From positions 192,942 to 256,941 of the forward strand of contig CAUYUJ010016909.1 of the NCBI GenBank assembly GCA_963575745.1: DNA of 64,000 nt, in the 5' to 3' direction. Both the position numbers and the translations under genes were made by a program. How positions within the stretch are numbered: the stretch's first letter is position 1; every line of letters begins with the position of its first letter. Shown here in pieces: positions 43,402 to 54,703 of the stretch. This DNA is from Prorocentrum cordatum. Lineage: Eukaryota; Sar; Dinophyceae; Prorocentrales; Prorocentraceae. Below the pieces are notes generated by a model that searched no databases, was not told the origin of the DNA, and worked only from the letters and a program-made list of their open reading frames with translations.

Positions 43402-43987
43402 AAGAGAAAACAAAAGAGAGATAGGAGAGAAAGAGACAGAGAGACAGAGAGACAGAGAGAAGGGGGGCAGGGGGACAGAGGGAGAGAGAGAGAGAGAGAA
43501 AGACAGACAAACAGACAGAGGGATAGAAAAGGGGAGAGATAAAGAGGGAGAGAAAGAGAGAGAGAGAGGGAAAGAGAGAGAGAGAGAGGAATAAAGCGAG
43601 AGAGAGAGAGAGAGAGAGAGTGAGACATACAGGGATAACAAACGAGCGAGAGGCAGGGATAACGAGAAAGAGAGAGAGAGAGGAGGAAGGGAGGGAAGGA
43701 GGGAGAAAGAGAGAGAGAGAGAGAGCGATAGAAAGAGAGAGAGAGAGAGAGAAGATATAGAGAGAGAGAAGGGAGAGGAGGAAGGGAGAACGAGAGAAAG
43801 AGAGAGAGAGAGAGCGATATAGAGAGAGGAGAGAAATAGAGCGAGAGAGAGAGAGAGAGAGAGAGAAAAAAAAAAAAAAAGACAGAGAGAAAGAGAGAGA
43901 TATAAACAAAAAACACAAAGAGGAAAGGTGACGAGAGAGAGAGGAATAGAGAAAGAAACAAAGAGAAAGGGAAATATAGAGAAAGAG

Positions 43988-44018
<31 letters not shown>
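42957..44018. repeat. (GA)n tract, about 1.06 kb
   Basis: GA dinucleotides on the plus strand with GGGA, CAGA and poly-A interruptions and one ATATATATA run (43133-43148). Complement of the kind of tract found at 8341-9520. Confidence 0.96.
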
Positions 44019-44019
<1 letters not shown>

Positions 44020-44022
<3 letters not shown>

Positions 44023-44179
44023 AGTGGAAGGTCAGTCCACAAGAACCCTCCCACAAGAAACCCAACCCTTAGACCCACGGACGTCCTGTCGCGCTTTTCA
44101 CCGCAAAACCATCGAAACCCAAGAACCCAGGGCACCCTGGAGGCAAGCAGGGTGTTTCCTGGCATGGGTTCCCACTGCA
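44020..44179. mobile_element. MITE-like repeat, family 3, copy 1
   Basis: About 160 bp. Starts ACACAGTGGAAGGTCAGTCC and ends with the near complement TTCCCACTGCA. The interior shares AGAAACCCAACCC and CACCCTGGAGGCAAGCAGGG with the copies at 48644 and 51034. Inserted directly at the end of the (GA)n tract. Confidence 0.7.
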
Positions 44180-44215
44180 TCGCGAACCCCTGCGGGGCGC
44201 AAAGCAACGCTCCCC

Positions 44216-44365
44216 AGATCCTGGACCGATCCTGGATCCTCGATCCTCCTGGATCCTCCACTCGATCCTCCTCGATCCTGGATCCTCGCTCCTCCTGGAT
44301 CGATCCTGGACCCTCGATCCTCCTGGATCCTCGATGATCCTGGATCCTCGATCCTCCTGGACTCT
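44216..44365. repeat. (GATCCTGGATCCTC)n-like minisatellite
   Basis: Degenerate tandem words GATCCTGGATCC, TCGATCCTCCTGG and similar, giving many GGATCC sites. Confidence 0.85.
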
Positions 44366-45640
44366 TCACTCCTGGCCGGCCGCGCGGTTGCCTCGACGCG
44401 GGCCGGCGGAGGGAAATGCGGGGGCGCGGCGCGGCCCGCCCCGCGCGGGCGACGCAGAAGCGCGGGCGACCTGCGCGAGAAGCCACCAGCGATCCCGCGC
44501 GGTGGCTCTCGCGGGGGCCGGCGGCGTGGCGTGCTGCACCAGAAGCGGTGGCTTCCCCCCCCCGCGCGGCGCCTGCCCGCGCGACGTCGTCCCCGTGTTC
44601 GGCCGTCGCCCGCGCGGCTCCCGAGCCCGGGCCGTCCGCGAAGGCCTCCTCCTAATCCTCGTTGTTTTCCTCATCCTCCTCGCCCCCTTCCTCCTCTTGC
44701 TCCTCCTCCTCCTCCTCCTCTCCTCCTCCTCCTCCTCCTCCTCCTCCTCATCCTCCTCCTCCTCCTCCTCCTCCTCCTCTCTTCCCTTTCCTCCACCTCC
44801 CCTTCCCCCTTCCGTGGTGGCGGGCGGCTCCGGGGGCCGCCACGAGCCGTCCAGCCGCCGGGTCCACCGCACCTCGCTCGGCGGGCATGCAACGCGCCAG
44901 CCCGCGTGGAGGCGACGACGACGTCGGCGGCGGCCGGCGGCGGAGGCCGGCGGCGGCGGCCGGCGGCGACAGGCGCCCACCCACCCTTTGTGGGGAGCGG
45001 GGCAGCCCGCGGTCCTGCGATCCGACGTCGCGAAACATGCAACATCGCGGCAAATCACCACCAGTTCCCTGGACCCTTTCCTTAACTCCGAATCGATCCG
45101 ATGTTTGAGGGGTCCCTGGGCCCGAAGCCAGGTGAAAACGCCCAATGAAAAAAAATGCGGCGCCAGCATCTATGGGGGGGCCAGTGGGCCAGTGTGCTGA
45201 TCTATTTGTTCAAAGCGCCTCCGGCCCCCGTGAGTCCCGACCCTCTCCCCTGGACGGGTCTTGTTCTTGCACGACCCCAAAGCCCGCAGGGCGCCCATGA
45301 ACGGGCACGGACGCGAACGCGGCGAGCATCATGGAACCCCATCCGCTTATTAAGCAAATCAAATGGAGCCCTTCAGCGCAATCACTGTTTGGGGAACGCG
45401 TTGTCGCTATACGGAAAGAAAGCCGAAGGCCAGTTAGCCTGCGCGGGCTGCAACAACAACGCTTCTAGGCACAAGCGCGGTGCACCCAATGTGGTAAAAT
45501 ATAGGTGGCGCGGCTTGTGTGGTACACCCTATGTGGTGCAATTAGTCTTCACAAACGAGTTGACACATTCAATATTCATGCAAACATCCCACCCACCCAC
45601 TCACAGCTTGGTTAGCAGAAGCCATGCGGCGGCGATTGCG
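44366..45640. other. GC-rich stretch and unique spacer, no gene
   Basis: Includes a TCC tract at about 44690-44785. Flanking frames are Arg/Ala/Pro-rich only. From 45.1 to 45.6 kb the DNA is less GC-rich, with a GTGGTxxAxxCTATGTGGT word pair near 45490-45540. Confidence 0.5.
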
Positions 45641-45645
45641 AAATG

Positions 45646-45762
45646 GCGCTGGCCGCTGGGCACATCTCAGCAGGCACTTCAGTGCGAGTCGGCGACTTGG
45701 GCGGGCGCGGTATCATGGCAAAGTCGACAACGGTAGACACGATGATGATCGTAGCGATGCTG
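45646..45762. repeat. Duplicated segment, copy 1
   Basis: About 120-145 bp similar to 46982-47128 (shared words: GCGCTG.CCGCTGGG, CACTTCAGTGC, GGGCGGGCGC, ATCATGGC, TCGACAA). The two copies flank the satellite-like array. Confidence 0.65.
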
Positions 45763-45879
45763 GTGACGATGTTGGCAACGACGACGGCGCGGCCTGTGCG
45801 GGCGCCAGTGCCGGTCACGCCGACGACGATGACGGCGTCCTCGCGTCGGTGATGAAGGTCTTGGAAAGACTTCGACATG

Positions 45880-46510
45880 CGCGCGCGGCCGACGCGCGAG
45901 TGGCCCGCATGGAATTATTTGACACGAGTCGTGCCCTCCCCAGCACGCGCACAAGGGCGTGGGAATGATTTCGGCACGCGGCGCCAGAGGCCCGCTTGGC
46001 AGAAGCCCATGACAAATATTGAAACATCATATCTTAAGAATTCGCTGAGGAGCGCGAGCGCACGCTTTTGTGAAAAATGATGTTGCGAAACCGTTTGTTC
46101 TGTTTTCTGGACACTCGATGTTGAAATGTCCTCCGGTTTCTGACGGATTCCGGCATGCGCGCGCGACGACGCGCGCGCGTGCACTTCGTCTCGTGCTTTG
46201 CAAAGGATTCTCGACGGCACGCGCGCGAGGGCGTTCGAACGATCCGACATGGCCGCGCGAAGCCCGTTTGGTAGCATGTTGTGACAATGTTAGACCTATG
46301 GTTTTCTTCATAATTCGCAAGTGCGCGCGCAAGCATTTGTTTGAAAAACAGTGTTGCGAAACCGTGTTCTTAAATGTGTTTTGGACACTCGGTTTTGAGA
46401 TCCTTACGATACCTTGAGTTGTTGAAGGAATTCGGCATTTGCGCGCGACGATGCGCGCGTGCGATTTTCGCCTCTTTCTGTTGCAAAGGATTCTTGGAAC
46501 CTGATGATAG
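45880..46510. repeat. Satellite-like tandem array of about 271 bp
   Basis: GTTGCGAAACCG recurs at 46082 and 46353 (271 bp apart). Other shared words are GGACACTCG, GCGCGCGACGATGCGCGCG-like and GCAAAGGATTCT. A partial unit precedes. The same family appears inverted at 39236-39616. High CpG/GCGC density. Confidence 0.75.
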
Positions 46511-46981
46511 TTGATAAACGAGTGCGCGTGCATAGAACATGTTGCTGAATATGGCGGGGGGCGGACACCAGCTCGGCTGGGATGGTGTGAACTCATATTT
46601 TATGATGGACGATGGGACAACATCGTATGCAATTTGTAATGCGAAGGGGCGGGCGGACAATCCAGAAAGGGGGGGGTAGAGTCTAGATTCTTCGAAGAAC
46701 GGAACATATATCTGGTACAGTTCATGGTGCGCGATCTGTGCTGTGCAAGAGAACGTGGTGCCATAAATGTTGTGCAACCGATGTGAGACCATCCATAGTA
46801 CCATCCATAGTGTTCAGTCTCTGTGGTTCAGTACGTGTTGCGCGGTCTGTGTTGTGAATCCTATGTTGTGCGACCTATGCTGTGCAACCTGGGTGGAAAC
46901 ACCTGGGTGGTAGCGCGCGCACGTTCGCGCGCAAAGCGGCCAGCCGCCAGCTACTCTGGCACGACAGACGCGGCCGCGGTG
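46511..46981. other. Spacer, no gene
   Basis: Unique sequence; from about 46790 short words of the type CTxTGTTGTGxxxCCTATG recur. No coding support. Confidence 0.5.
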
Positions 46982-47128
46982 GCGCTGACCGCTGGGGACT
47001 TCCCAGCGCGTCTCAGAAGCTGCGCTGGCGCGCGGGCACTTCAGTGCAAGACGGTGACTCGGGCGGGCGCAATATCATGGCGACGTCGACAAAGACCGGC
47101 GCGATGATGATTGCAGCTATGCTAATGC
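46982..47128. repeat. Duplicated segment, copy 2
   Basis: Matches 45646-45762 in the same orientation; see that entry. Confidence 0.65.
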
Positions 47129-48643
47129 CAAATACGTTTCTATACGTCAAATCTGGGGATGAATGAGCTCACGGTAAAAACGGTTGGTGCTATACCAGTC
47201 GAAATGAAACCCGCTGCACGGGAGGACGACCCTCTCGTGAACTTGCGAAGCGCTGGCGCGGCCTGGGGTTCGAGCGGCATGGCGGGCTGCGCAGAGGGAT
47301 GTGGGGGGAGATTATAACATAAGGTCTAGAAACGCAGCCGCCTCTTCGCCTGCTTCATGTTCATTCCAGCCTGGAATCGGCAACACCCTCACTATAAAGA
47401 ACCAGTCGAGTCCTGGCGGGTGCCCCTCGATGCTGGTGGCCCAGCTGCATGTGCAATCCCTGGGCGCGCGTGCGTGGCCAGCGAGGGGCGGCGAGCTGGA
47501 GCGAATGAAGTGGGCGGTTCTGGAGAGGCCGAGGGGGGGAGGGGCTCACGGCCATGTGGCGCACCCTCCCCTCCTGCCTCCAGCCCGCCCGCTTCTCTTC
47601 GAGACATGTTTGTTGATTCGCGGGTCGAGAGCGCACCTCTTCCGGTCGAAGCTAAGCGGGCCGCGCGAAGCTTGAATTCAGCAGAGATGGGGGAGGAAAA
47701 AAGGGGGGGCGCAGCATCAGAACGAGGCCGGGAGGAGGCAAAGCCTCGGGATCAGGCGGTGCCGTAGTCGACGTACTTGCAAAGGCGGCTTCTCTTCGAG
47801 ACAAGTTGCCAGGAACATCTGTGCCAGGGCTGGTTGGTGGTGCTGCTCTGGAGAGGCAAACAGCGCCACGAACACAAACTTTCGGGTCTGCACGGATTGC
47901 TTGAAGCGGCGCTGGGCCCCCCCTGGCGCGAGGAGCGCGCCGGGCTCGGCGCCAGAGGCGCCGCCAGCCAAGGGGAGTCCAGCGCTGAGCCAAGCCATCC
48001 GCGCGGACCTCGAACCGAGATTGTGTTCGTACCGTTTTTTCTTCTTCGAGCCATGGCCGTCCTTGGTTTCCGATCTCTCCAGACCTCCAACGTCGTGATT
48101 GGTTCTGCGACGTGGGCCCCTGGAGGTCTGAACCCCGTCCCCGGGATCTGTTGTCCATCCCACTTTTTAGACGGCCCCGGGGCTAGGTGAGGATCCTCTG
48201 GAGGCCGGAAACTGCCCCAAACTGGACCTCTCAGAGGTGCGTTCTGACTAGGATTTCGAGGCGAATCCAGCCGTGGGGATGAGGGCCTCCCAGGAGGCCC
48301 GAAAAGGCGAAAACAAAGGAAGGGTAGCGGCGGTTCTCTGAGAACGGCGCCCATGCAGCCTACCATGTTTGGACTTCATTCAGGCCCCGCCCCAACGCGG
48401 TACGGTGCGTATTTTCTCGGCTCTGAGGGCCAGAGAACAATGCACCGTGCACCATTCCTGGATCGAAGATCGACGACACCTCGGAACACGCGGACGCAGT
48501 ACGGTGCACACAAGTCGTCCGCGGAGGTACCTCATCCTCCTCTGTTAGGAGGCCCACACAAGACCTACGCGCCCAACAATGTACACGAGCACGGCCCCCG
48601 AGTTCGCGAAACCGGCCGCGTGATACGAACATTCGCGCAAGGT
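47129..48643. other. Spacer with dispersed repeat fragments, no gene
   Basis: Contains a fragment (about 48240-48290, TTCGAGGCGAATCCAGCCGT) similar to 53008-53030 and another (about 48165-48215) similar to 37095-37130. No protein domain seen in open frames. Confidence 0.5.
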
Positions 48644-48825
48644 GTACAGTGGAGGTCAGTCCACAGGAAACCTTCCACGAGAAACCCAACCCTGAGACCC
48701 CAGGACGTCCATCGATTTTTGGTGCGGGAACGCCACGCTTTCCATTGCAAAACCGTCGCAGCCGAAGAAACCCAGGGCACCCTGGAGGCGAGCAGGGTGT
48801 CTCTTGGTAGGGGCCTTTACTGTAC
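48644..48825. mobile_element. MITE-like repeat, family 3, copy 2
   Basis: About 180 bp. Starts GTACAGTGGAGGTCAGTCC and ends TTTACTGTAC. The interior shares GAGAAACCCAACCCTGAGAC and CACCCTGGAGGCGAGCAGGG with the other copies. Flanked by a fragment (about 48830-48870) that recurs inverted near 54300-54350. Confidence 0.75.
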
Positions 48826-51033
48826 GAACTCTCGCGCACGGCGTAGTCTCGAAACCAACGTGGATTCATGCACGCGCACGCCCTTCTCTCGCTCCTCCTG
48901 TGGTGGGCCCCGGCGCGCCGTGGACCCGTCCGCGCAGACCAACACGCTGCTGCCGTCGGGCTGCAGCTCCGCCCGGGCGGGCGGCCCGCCACCCGCGGCC
49001 GCCGCCCCGCGCGGCGACCTGCTGCGGCTGCGTCTGCGGCCGCGCCGCGGCCGCGCCGCGGCGGCGCAGGCGCGGTCGTCGCCGTCGTCGTCGTCGACGA
49101 CAACGACGACGCCGCGCAGGCGGCGCCCCGCGCGGCCGCGCCGGCCACGGCGGCGACCCCCCGCGCGGCCGCGGCGGCGGAGGGGCGCTTCGCGGCGCGG
49201 CGGGCGGGGGTCGGCAGCACGAGCAGCCTGCCGGCGGCCACCAGCGCGCCCACAGCGGTCGCGGGGGCGCGCTTGCCGCCGGCGGGTGCGCCGGCGGGTG
49301 CCGCTGGGGCGCGACAGGGGGCGGGCATCGCAGCTGCTGGCTGAGACGGAGCCGTCGGCGAGGGCGACGGCGAAGGCGGGGGCCAAGAGGCAGTGAGGGC
49401 GAGAGGCCCGGTGAGGGCGAGGGGGAGGCGAGGGCGAGGGGGCGGTGATCACCAGGGGATGGCGAGGGTGACGCGATGATAAAAGATGGAAGAAAGGGAG
49501 GGGGGGAGATGTGTGAGCATCCAGATGAAGCGGATCCTGAGTGCCCGTGCAGCCCATTTCGTGCGCTGATTCTGGCAGCAGGGCTGACCTGGCAAAACTC
49601 AACTTCTTCTATGAACACCTGTCGGCGGATCAAACTCGCGCAGGCTTGTCCGTCGCCACTGCTGGGCGGCCAAGTACGTCGGCCATCTGCCATCCACACA
49701 CGTCCCCCCCCCCCCGAAAAATAGCGCATGTGTCGAATGATCGACGAAGCGCGACAAGTTTACATCCAAACGTGGCCCGCCAATAATTCACGCGCCCTGA
49801 TCCACGCGTCACTAGTCCACGCGCCCTGATCTCAAGCGTGTAAACGATGCGCAGCAATGGAGGGAGAACCGCTGGGGCCTTCGGTAAAGCTCCCTATGTG
49901 GCCACGAAGCGCGTGAGGGGGGTGCCGACATGAACCTGGGGAAGGAAGGAGGAGCAGGAGGAGCAGTGGGAGCAGTAGGAGGAGGAGGAGGAGGAGGAGG
50001 AGGAGGAGGAGGAGGAGAAAGAAAAAGGAGGAGGAGAAACAGGAGGAGGGAGGAGGAGAAACAGGAGGAGGAGGAGGAGGGGAGGGAGGAAGGCGGAGGA
50101 GGAGGATGAGGAGGAGGAGGAGGAGGAGGAGGAGGAGGAGGAGGAGGAGGAGGAGCGAGGCGGAGGAGGAGGAGGGAGGAGGAAGCGGAGGGCCCCTTGG
50201 GCGCTGCCGCAGCGCCGCCCAGCACCCCCGCGGGGGCCCTGCGAGGAGGAGGGCCCGCCGCAGGAGTGGGGGCTGGCGCGCCGCCCGTGGCAGCGGGCGG
50301 CGAGGGAGGCGCGGAGCATCGCAGAGGCGCGGAGAGAGGCGCCCAAGGAGCCCCAAAGCTGCCCCCCAGAGTAGAGGGCAGGAAATCCACCCCCCGAATT
50401 CGGGCGCTGGTAGAACTGGGTTTCGTGGAACCTGGTTTAGTGATCTGTACTGGGGGCGCCGCCCCGTCCCATTTCCACGAACCGGAACTGCCGTCACCCG
50501 AAAAATCACTAGCTATGGCAAACCTGGTTTAGTGATTCTGGCCAATTCGAAGGCTCCAAGGCCCTCCCACTAACGGGGTCCCCTTATCCGGGGTCCTGGC
50601 CATACCCGAAGAATGATCACCCCGACACGCGAAGCCGTCTGGTAAACGCACCTACAGAAGGGAACGAACAGGGCAAGGCTGTTCAGGACACGCCCAGGGC
50701 CGCTCTGCAGACGCCGATTATCGGGTCCGGGCGTGTTTTCCTCCCTTGACAGAGGCCTCCGAGAGCGCTCCAAAGAGACCACAGACAAAATGCCTGAGGA
50801 CGCTGACCCACGTCAGCGTCGTCGCCGTCGTCGCCGCCACCGCCGCCCGTCGCCGCCGTCGTCGTCGTCGTCGTTGTCCCCCTTCAGGGTCGGTGGTACC
50901 GGCCGTAAGGCCTTCGCAAGAAAGGCGCCCAGGGAGATAGCGAGTAACCCTGTGGTGTTCCAAGCCCAGATGGCGGAGCGCCAGAGAGACCTTCCAGCAC
51001 TCCTACGAAGGAGCTCAGGCAGGAAGCTCTTGA
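48826..51033. other. GC-rich stretch with GGA array, no gene
   Basis: 48.87-49.45 kb is extremely GC-rich with Ala/Arg/Gly frames only. A (GGA)n tract lies at 49978-50178. 50.8-50.88 kb is a CGTCGC triplet patch. No domain was seen. Confidence 0.55.
49978..50178. repeat. (GGA)n array
   Basis: GGA triplets on the plus strand with AGAAACAGG interruptions. Confidence 0.93.
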
Positions 51034-51214
51034 TACAGTGGAGGCCAGTCCGCAAGAACCCTCCCACGAGAAACCCAACCCTGAGACCCCAGGGCGTCCA
51101 CAAATTTCTGGTGTGGGAAAGTCGCGCTTTCCATAGCAGAACCATCGAAATCCAAGAAACCCAGCGCGCCCTGGAGGCAAGCAGGGTATTTCTTGGCATT
51201 GGGTCTCCACTGTA
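51034..51214. mobile_element. MITE-like repeat, family 3, copy 3
   Basis: About 181 bp, from TACAGTGGAGGCCAGTCC to GGGTCTCCACTGTA. The ends are perfect inverted repeats over TACAGTGGAG. The interior shares GAGAAACCCAACCCTGAGAC and GCCCTGGAGGCAAGCAGGGT with copies 1 and 2. Confidence 0.8.
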
Positions 51215-51939
51215 CTGAAAAACAATTAGCGAAGGCCTTCTGGGGCACGTCGCAAGCTCAGGCAAGTTTCTGCGAGGCGTCCTGCCGGAAGCTGGAACGA
51301 GCTCTGAAGCTATCTGCCTGCCGGCTTTCAATCCGGGAATGTACACAAATTCCCGGATTCCGTCCGCCTTGCATATTTGATTGATTTTCGCTCTCCTCCA
51401 TTAGCCAGATGTTCCCATGTTTCCCTTGGACGTTTGTGGGTGTCTGGTGCCGATGTTTGCCTCCTGCGTGCCCGCCTCGCCGCCGAAAAGACAACGGACT
51501 GAGACTGACCCGCCCGCGCACCCCGGAGGGCAATGTTAGGGGGGGGAGGGGAGAAGGGACCGGCCCAGGCATGGGGTGGGAAAGCCAGACATCGGCGATG
51601 CGTCGACCCGGCAGATCGGAGATGGCCCCCCACACATAGGAGGCCTCCGATAGATGCATCGACGATGCTCTGGTGATGCGGCGCCATCCTCCGGCCCCAT
51701 CTTCTCAGACCCCATCTAGGCGGCCTAGACTCTAGCGAATCCGCAGGTTCCTGGAAGGGGTTGGGCTACCGGGCAGGAGAGCCCAGAATCGAATCGACAA
51801 GTCGGATCGGCGATCGCAATGAATCGCATCGGATCGGCGGACATCGGCGGCCGAGCCGGGAAGAGCCGAATCGGCAGACATCGGCACGCTAATATGCCTC
51901 AAAGAAGAGGCCGGATCCCGAATCGGAGTTTCGTGCCGA

Positions 51940-52027
51940 AATCGGAATCGGAATCGGAGGTCGTCGAAATCGAGATCGTCATCGGAATCGAGATCGTAAT
52001 CGAAATCGAGGTCGAAATCGAAATCGG
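51940..52027. repeat. (GAAATC/GGAATC)n minisatellite
   Basis: Degenerate hexamers of GGAATC, GAGATC and GAAATC type. Confidence 0.85.
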
Positions 52028-52209
52028 CTCGGAGGAACCGAAACGAGCCCTCGCCGGGCCCCCGTCGGCGACGGCCGGGCCGCGTGGGGTCGAAGCGCGC
52101 CCCCCGCTGAGCCCATGCCCCCCCTCCCCGCGTGGCCCGCGGCGGCCCCACGCCCCCGCACCGGCCACAACCCTGGGGGGGCCTCGGAGGAGCCCATCGC
52201 ATCGACGAT

Positions 52210-52437
52210 CCCTCCACTTCCTCCTCCCCCTCCTCTTCCTCCTCCTCCACTCCTCCTCCTCCTCCTCCTCCTCCTCCTCCTCCTCCTCCTCCTCCTCCTC
52301 CTCCTCCTCCTTCCTCCTCCTCCTCCTCCTCCTCCTCCTCCTCCTCTTAGAGTCCTCCTCCTCCTCCTACTCCTCCTCCACCTCTCAGAGTCCTCCTCCT
52401 CCTCCTCCTCCTCCTCCTCCTCCTCCTCCTCCTCCTC
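52210..52437. repeat. (TCC)n array
   Basis: CCT triplets on the plus strand; a CTTAGAGTCCTCC / CTCAGAGTCCTCC unit interrupts it twice. Confidence 0.95.
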
Positions 52438-52850
52438 AGGCGTCGCCCGACGCCCGAGACTCCGGAATTGCAACCTCGGGGGACCTTGCATGTCCCGTAA
52501 CGGCCCTATCCGTGTCGAGTCCGTGTCGGATGCATGTCGGGATCGCCGAATCCGTGTCGAGTGCGCGTCGGGATCCGCGCCAAACCCGCGTCGAGCCCGC
52601 GTTCAGCCCAAGAAGAAACCAATCCTGGGGACCGGCGAGGCCCCCCGAAGACGCAACGTAGAAAAAGGTGTCGAATCTGACGGGCCCCTCAGAACAGGGC
52701 GAGAACCACGGCTGCTGCCCCGGTCGTGGCTCGCCTGCCGCCCCCACTTCCTAACGGGAGCGCGAAAAGACAGCACAGGTGGGGAAGCTGAAGGGCGCAC
52801 TGCTGCCGCGGCTCCGCGGACCTCTCCAGGGCAGCGTTCTGACCAGAACC

Positions 52851-52997
52851 AAGGGCTGAACCTGACTGGTGTGTTTCGCTTTCGTTTTCTTTTCGTTGTC
52901 CCTCGTTTTGTCTTCCGTCCGCCTTTCCCGCAAAACGAAGTCGAAACGAAAACGGCCCACGAAATCGCCAAAACACCGTTTAGGTCCAGCCCTGACC
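52851..52997. mobile_element. MITE-like repeat, family 2, copy 2
   Basis: About 147 bp, AAGGGCTGAACCTGACTGGT to GTTTAGGTCCAGCCCTGA. Similar to 22560-22709 over its whole length. CTGACCAGAAC occurs on both sides (about 52840 and 52992) and may be a target-site duplication or part of a longer inverted end. Confidence 0.75.
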
Positions 52998-54486
52998 AGA
53001 ACTTCGAGGAGCATCCAGCCGTGGCGACGAGATCCTCCAGTACGAGCAGCGGTATCGGTATCTTCCCAGACGTGCGATGTTCTGATTTTTTCGAGTGCGG
53101 GGTCCCCAGAAAACCCTGCCCTTTCCCCAAGACTAGTTTTTCATCCTGAGCTGTCTTTGTTGATCACGAGAAAACACCTCCCGTTATGATCTTTGTGAGG
53201 GCGCGAGCATGTTTCGGAAAGCCAGCCCTCCTGGGAGTTGGATCACCGCGGGGGGTGCTAGGTGGATAGGGGCTGTAAGGTGGATGCGAGATGGTTTATA
53301 CCTGGCTTGACCTAGCAAATCAGTGGGTTAGCAACTCCCTACGATATGGGCTGAGTGGGCTGCTCCCATTTAGCGGAGTTATCGAACCCACCCAGGTCAC
53401 CCAGGGCCTTGCAATCCACTTAGAAGCTAGGTTAGGCCAGATACGACTCACCTTAGCAACCACTTATAATCAACGATCCGCTGATATAGAAAAACAACAA
53501 GCGGGTAAACACAACCTTTCGACGGTCCGCGCGGACCGCCGACTGTTTATGTTTATGCAATTGTTCTGCTTCGAACCTTAACATCTACTTGCAACCCCCC
53601 TAACGCGTCTCTGGCGGCGCGCAGAGCGGGGTAGCGGAAGGGGTGAAGGCTTCTTAGAAGGAGGCTGCTTCTTAAAAGGCGCCGGCCCTACATCTACAGA
53701 TAAGGCCTGCGGCTTCTAAGAAACAAGGGTGTTTCTAAGAAGCCGCCCCCCTACCCCTACCCCACTCTGTGCGTGGCTGACCCTATCGACCCCCCTATCC
53801 ATTTAGCCACCGCCGCAGTTAGGGAACCCACAAAGGACGTACGCGCCCAATCACGTGCATGAATCCGCCGACCCTGTCGGCGTGTGGAAGACGCATCCCG
53901 GTGTCGTCGTCTTGCGTGGATCACCGTCGTCGTCGTCGTCATCGTCGTCGACCGAAATAAAAGGAAATCGAACACGAAACATAAGAAAATCGCAGTCGTG
54001 GCGAAGCCCCTCCCCTCCCTACCCTCCCCACCGGGGGTGGGGGGTGGGGGGGGTGGGGTGGGAGGGGGTGGTGGGGAGGGCTGGGTGGGGGAGGGGGTGG
54101 GGGGGGGCCGAGGTCGGTTCGGAGAGGGTGCCGAGGTAGAAGATCGAGATCGGTTCGGAGAGGGTGCCTTAGTGTTCTTCGTGTCTGCTGGATGTGCTGG
54201 TGCATCCAGCGGGAGGGCACGTCGGATGTTCTTCAGTTTGGGTCGTCGCAGGGTCTCATGCTCTTGAAAGATGTTCTTCTGTTCTGGGTCCGACTGCACA
54301 CGCACGTGAATCCACGTTGGTTTCGAATGTACGCATTGCGCGAACGTTCGTGTCACGAGGCTGGTCTCGAGGATTGGGGGATTGTTTTGCTAAGGCCTCA
54401 CTGCCAGTGCCGCCGACCCTGGATACCTCGGCCCCCGAGGGTGACGGGATGCGTGATAAGACGTCGGGGGTAAATGAATACGTGGC
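52998..54486. other. Intergenic stretch, partly AT-richer, no gene
   Basis: 53.2-53.6 kb is clearly lower in GC than its surroundings. A plus frame at 53291-53581 (96 codons) has natural composition but no recognised domain. A hairpin (53709-53746) and a G-rich patch (54030-54110) follow. Confidence 0.5.
53709..53746. repeat. 17-bp hairpin, one mismatch
   Basis: Arms GCGGCTTCTAAGAAACA and TGTTTCTAAGAAGCCGC around an AGGG loop. Related half-sites (GGCTTCTTAGAAGG, CTGCTTCTTAAAAGG) lie just upstream at about 53648-53680. Confidence 0.85.
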
Positions 54487-54553
54487 GGAGGAGGAGGAGG
54501 AGGAGGAGGAGGAGGAGGAGGAGGAGGAGGAGGAGGAGGAGGAGGAGGAGGGG
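54487..54553. repeat. (GGA)n array, 3' side of element D
   Basis: GGA triplets on the plus strand, about 130 bp beyond the formal end of the last ORF of element D. Confidence 0.95.
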
Positions 54554-54669
54554 GGGAGAGGGGGAGGGATTAGGAGTATATTTATTTTTTATTAACGGGG
54601 GCGGGGGGGGGGGGGCGCGTTCATGGATGATTGGAAGGACAAAGGAAAAAGGGCCAACCAGGAAAAGGG

Positions 54670-54703
54670 CCAACCTCAATGGCAACTATGCCATCGAGGT
54701 TGG
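54670..54703. repeat. 15-bp hairpin near the 3' end of element D
   Basis: Arms CCAACCTCAATGGCA and TGCCATCGAGGTTGG with an ACTA loop and one mismatch. It lies at the formal stop of the last ORF and could be a 3' recognition structure of the element or an unrelated short repeat. Confidence 0.75.

Larger units (their letters stand above)
51215..52850. other. Spacer with minisatellites and TCC array, no gene
   Basis: Includes (GAAATC)n-like DNA (about 51940-52025), a (TCC)n array (52210-52437) and degenerate GTGTCGAGTC words (52515-52600). Open frames are low complexity. Confidence 0.55.

Noticed and set aside
42738-44486. 582-codon Ser/Leu frame on the minus strand with a peptide repeated near 48.7 and 51.1 kb
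   Set aside because: The frame is the complement of the GA tract; the repeated peptide reflects the non-coding family 3 repeat.
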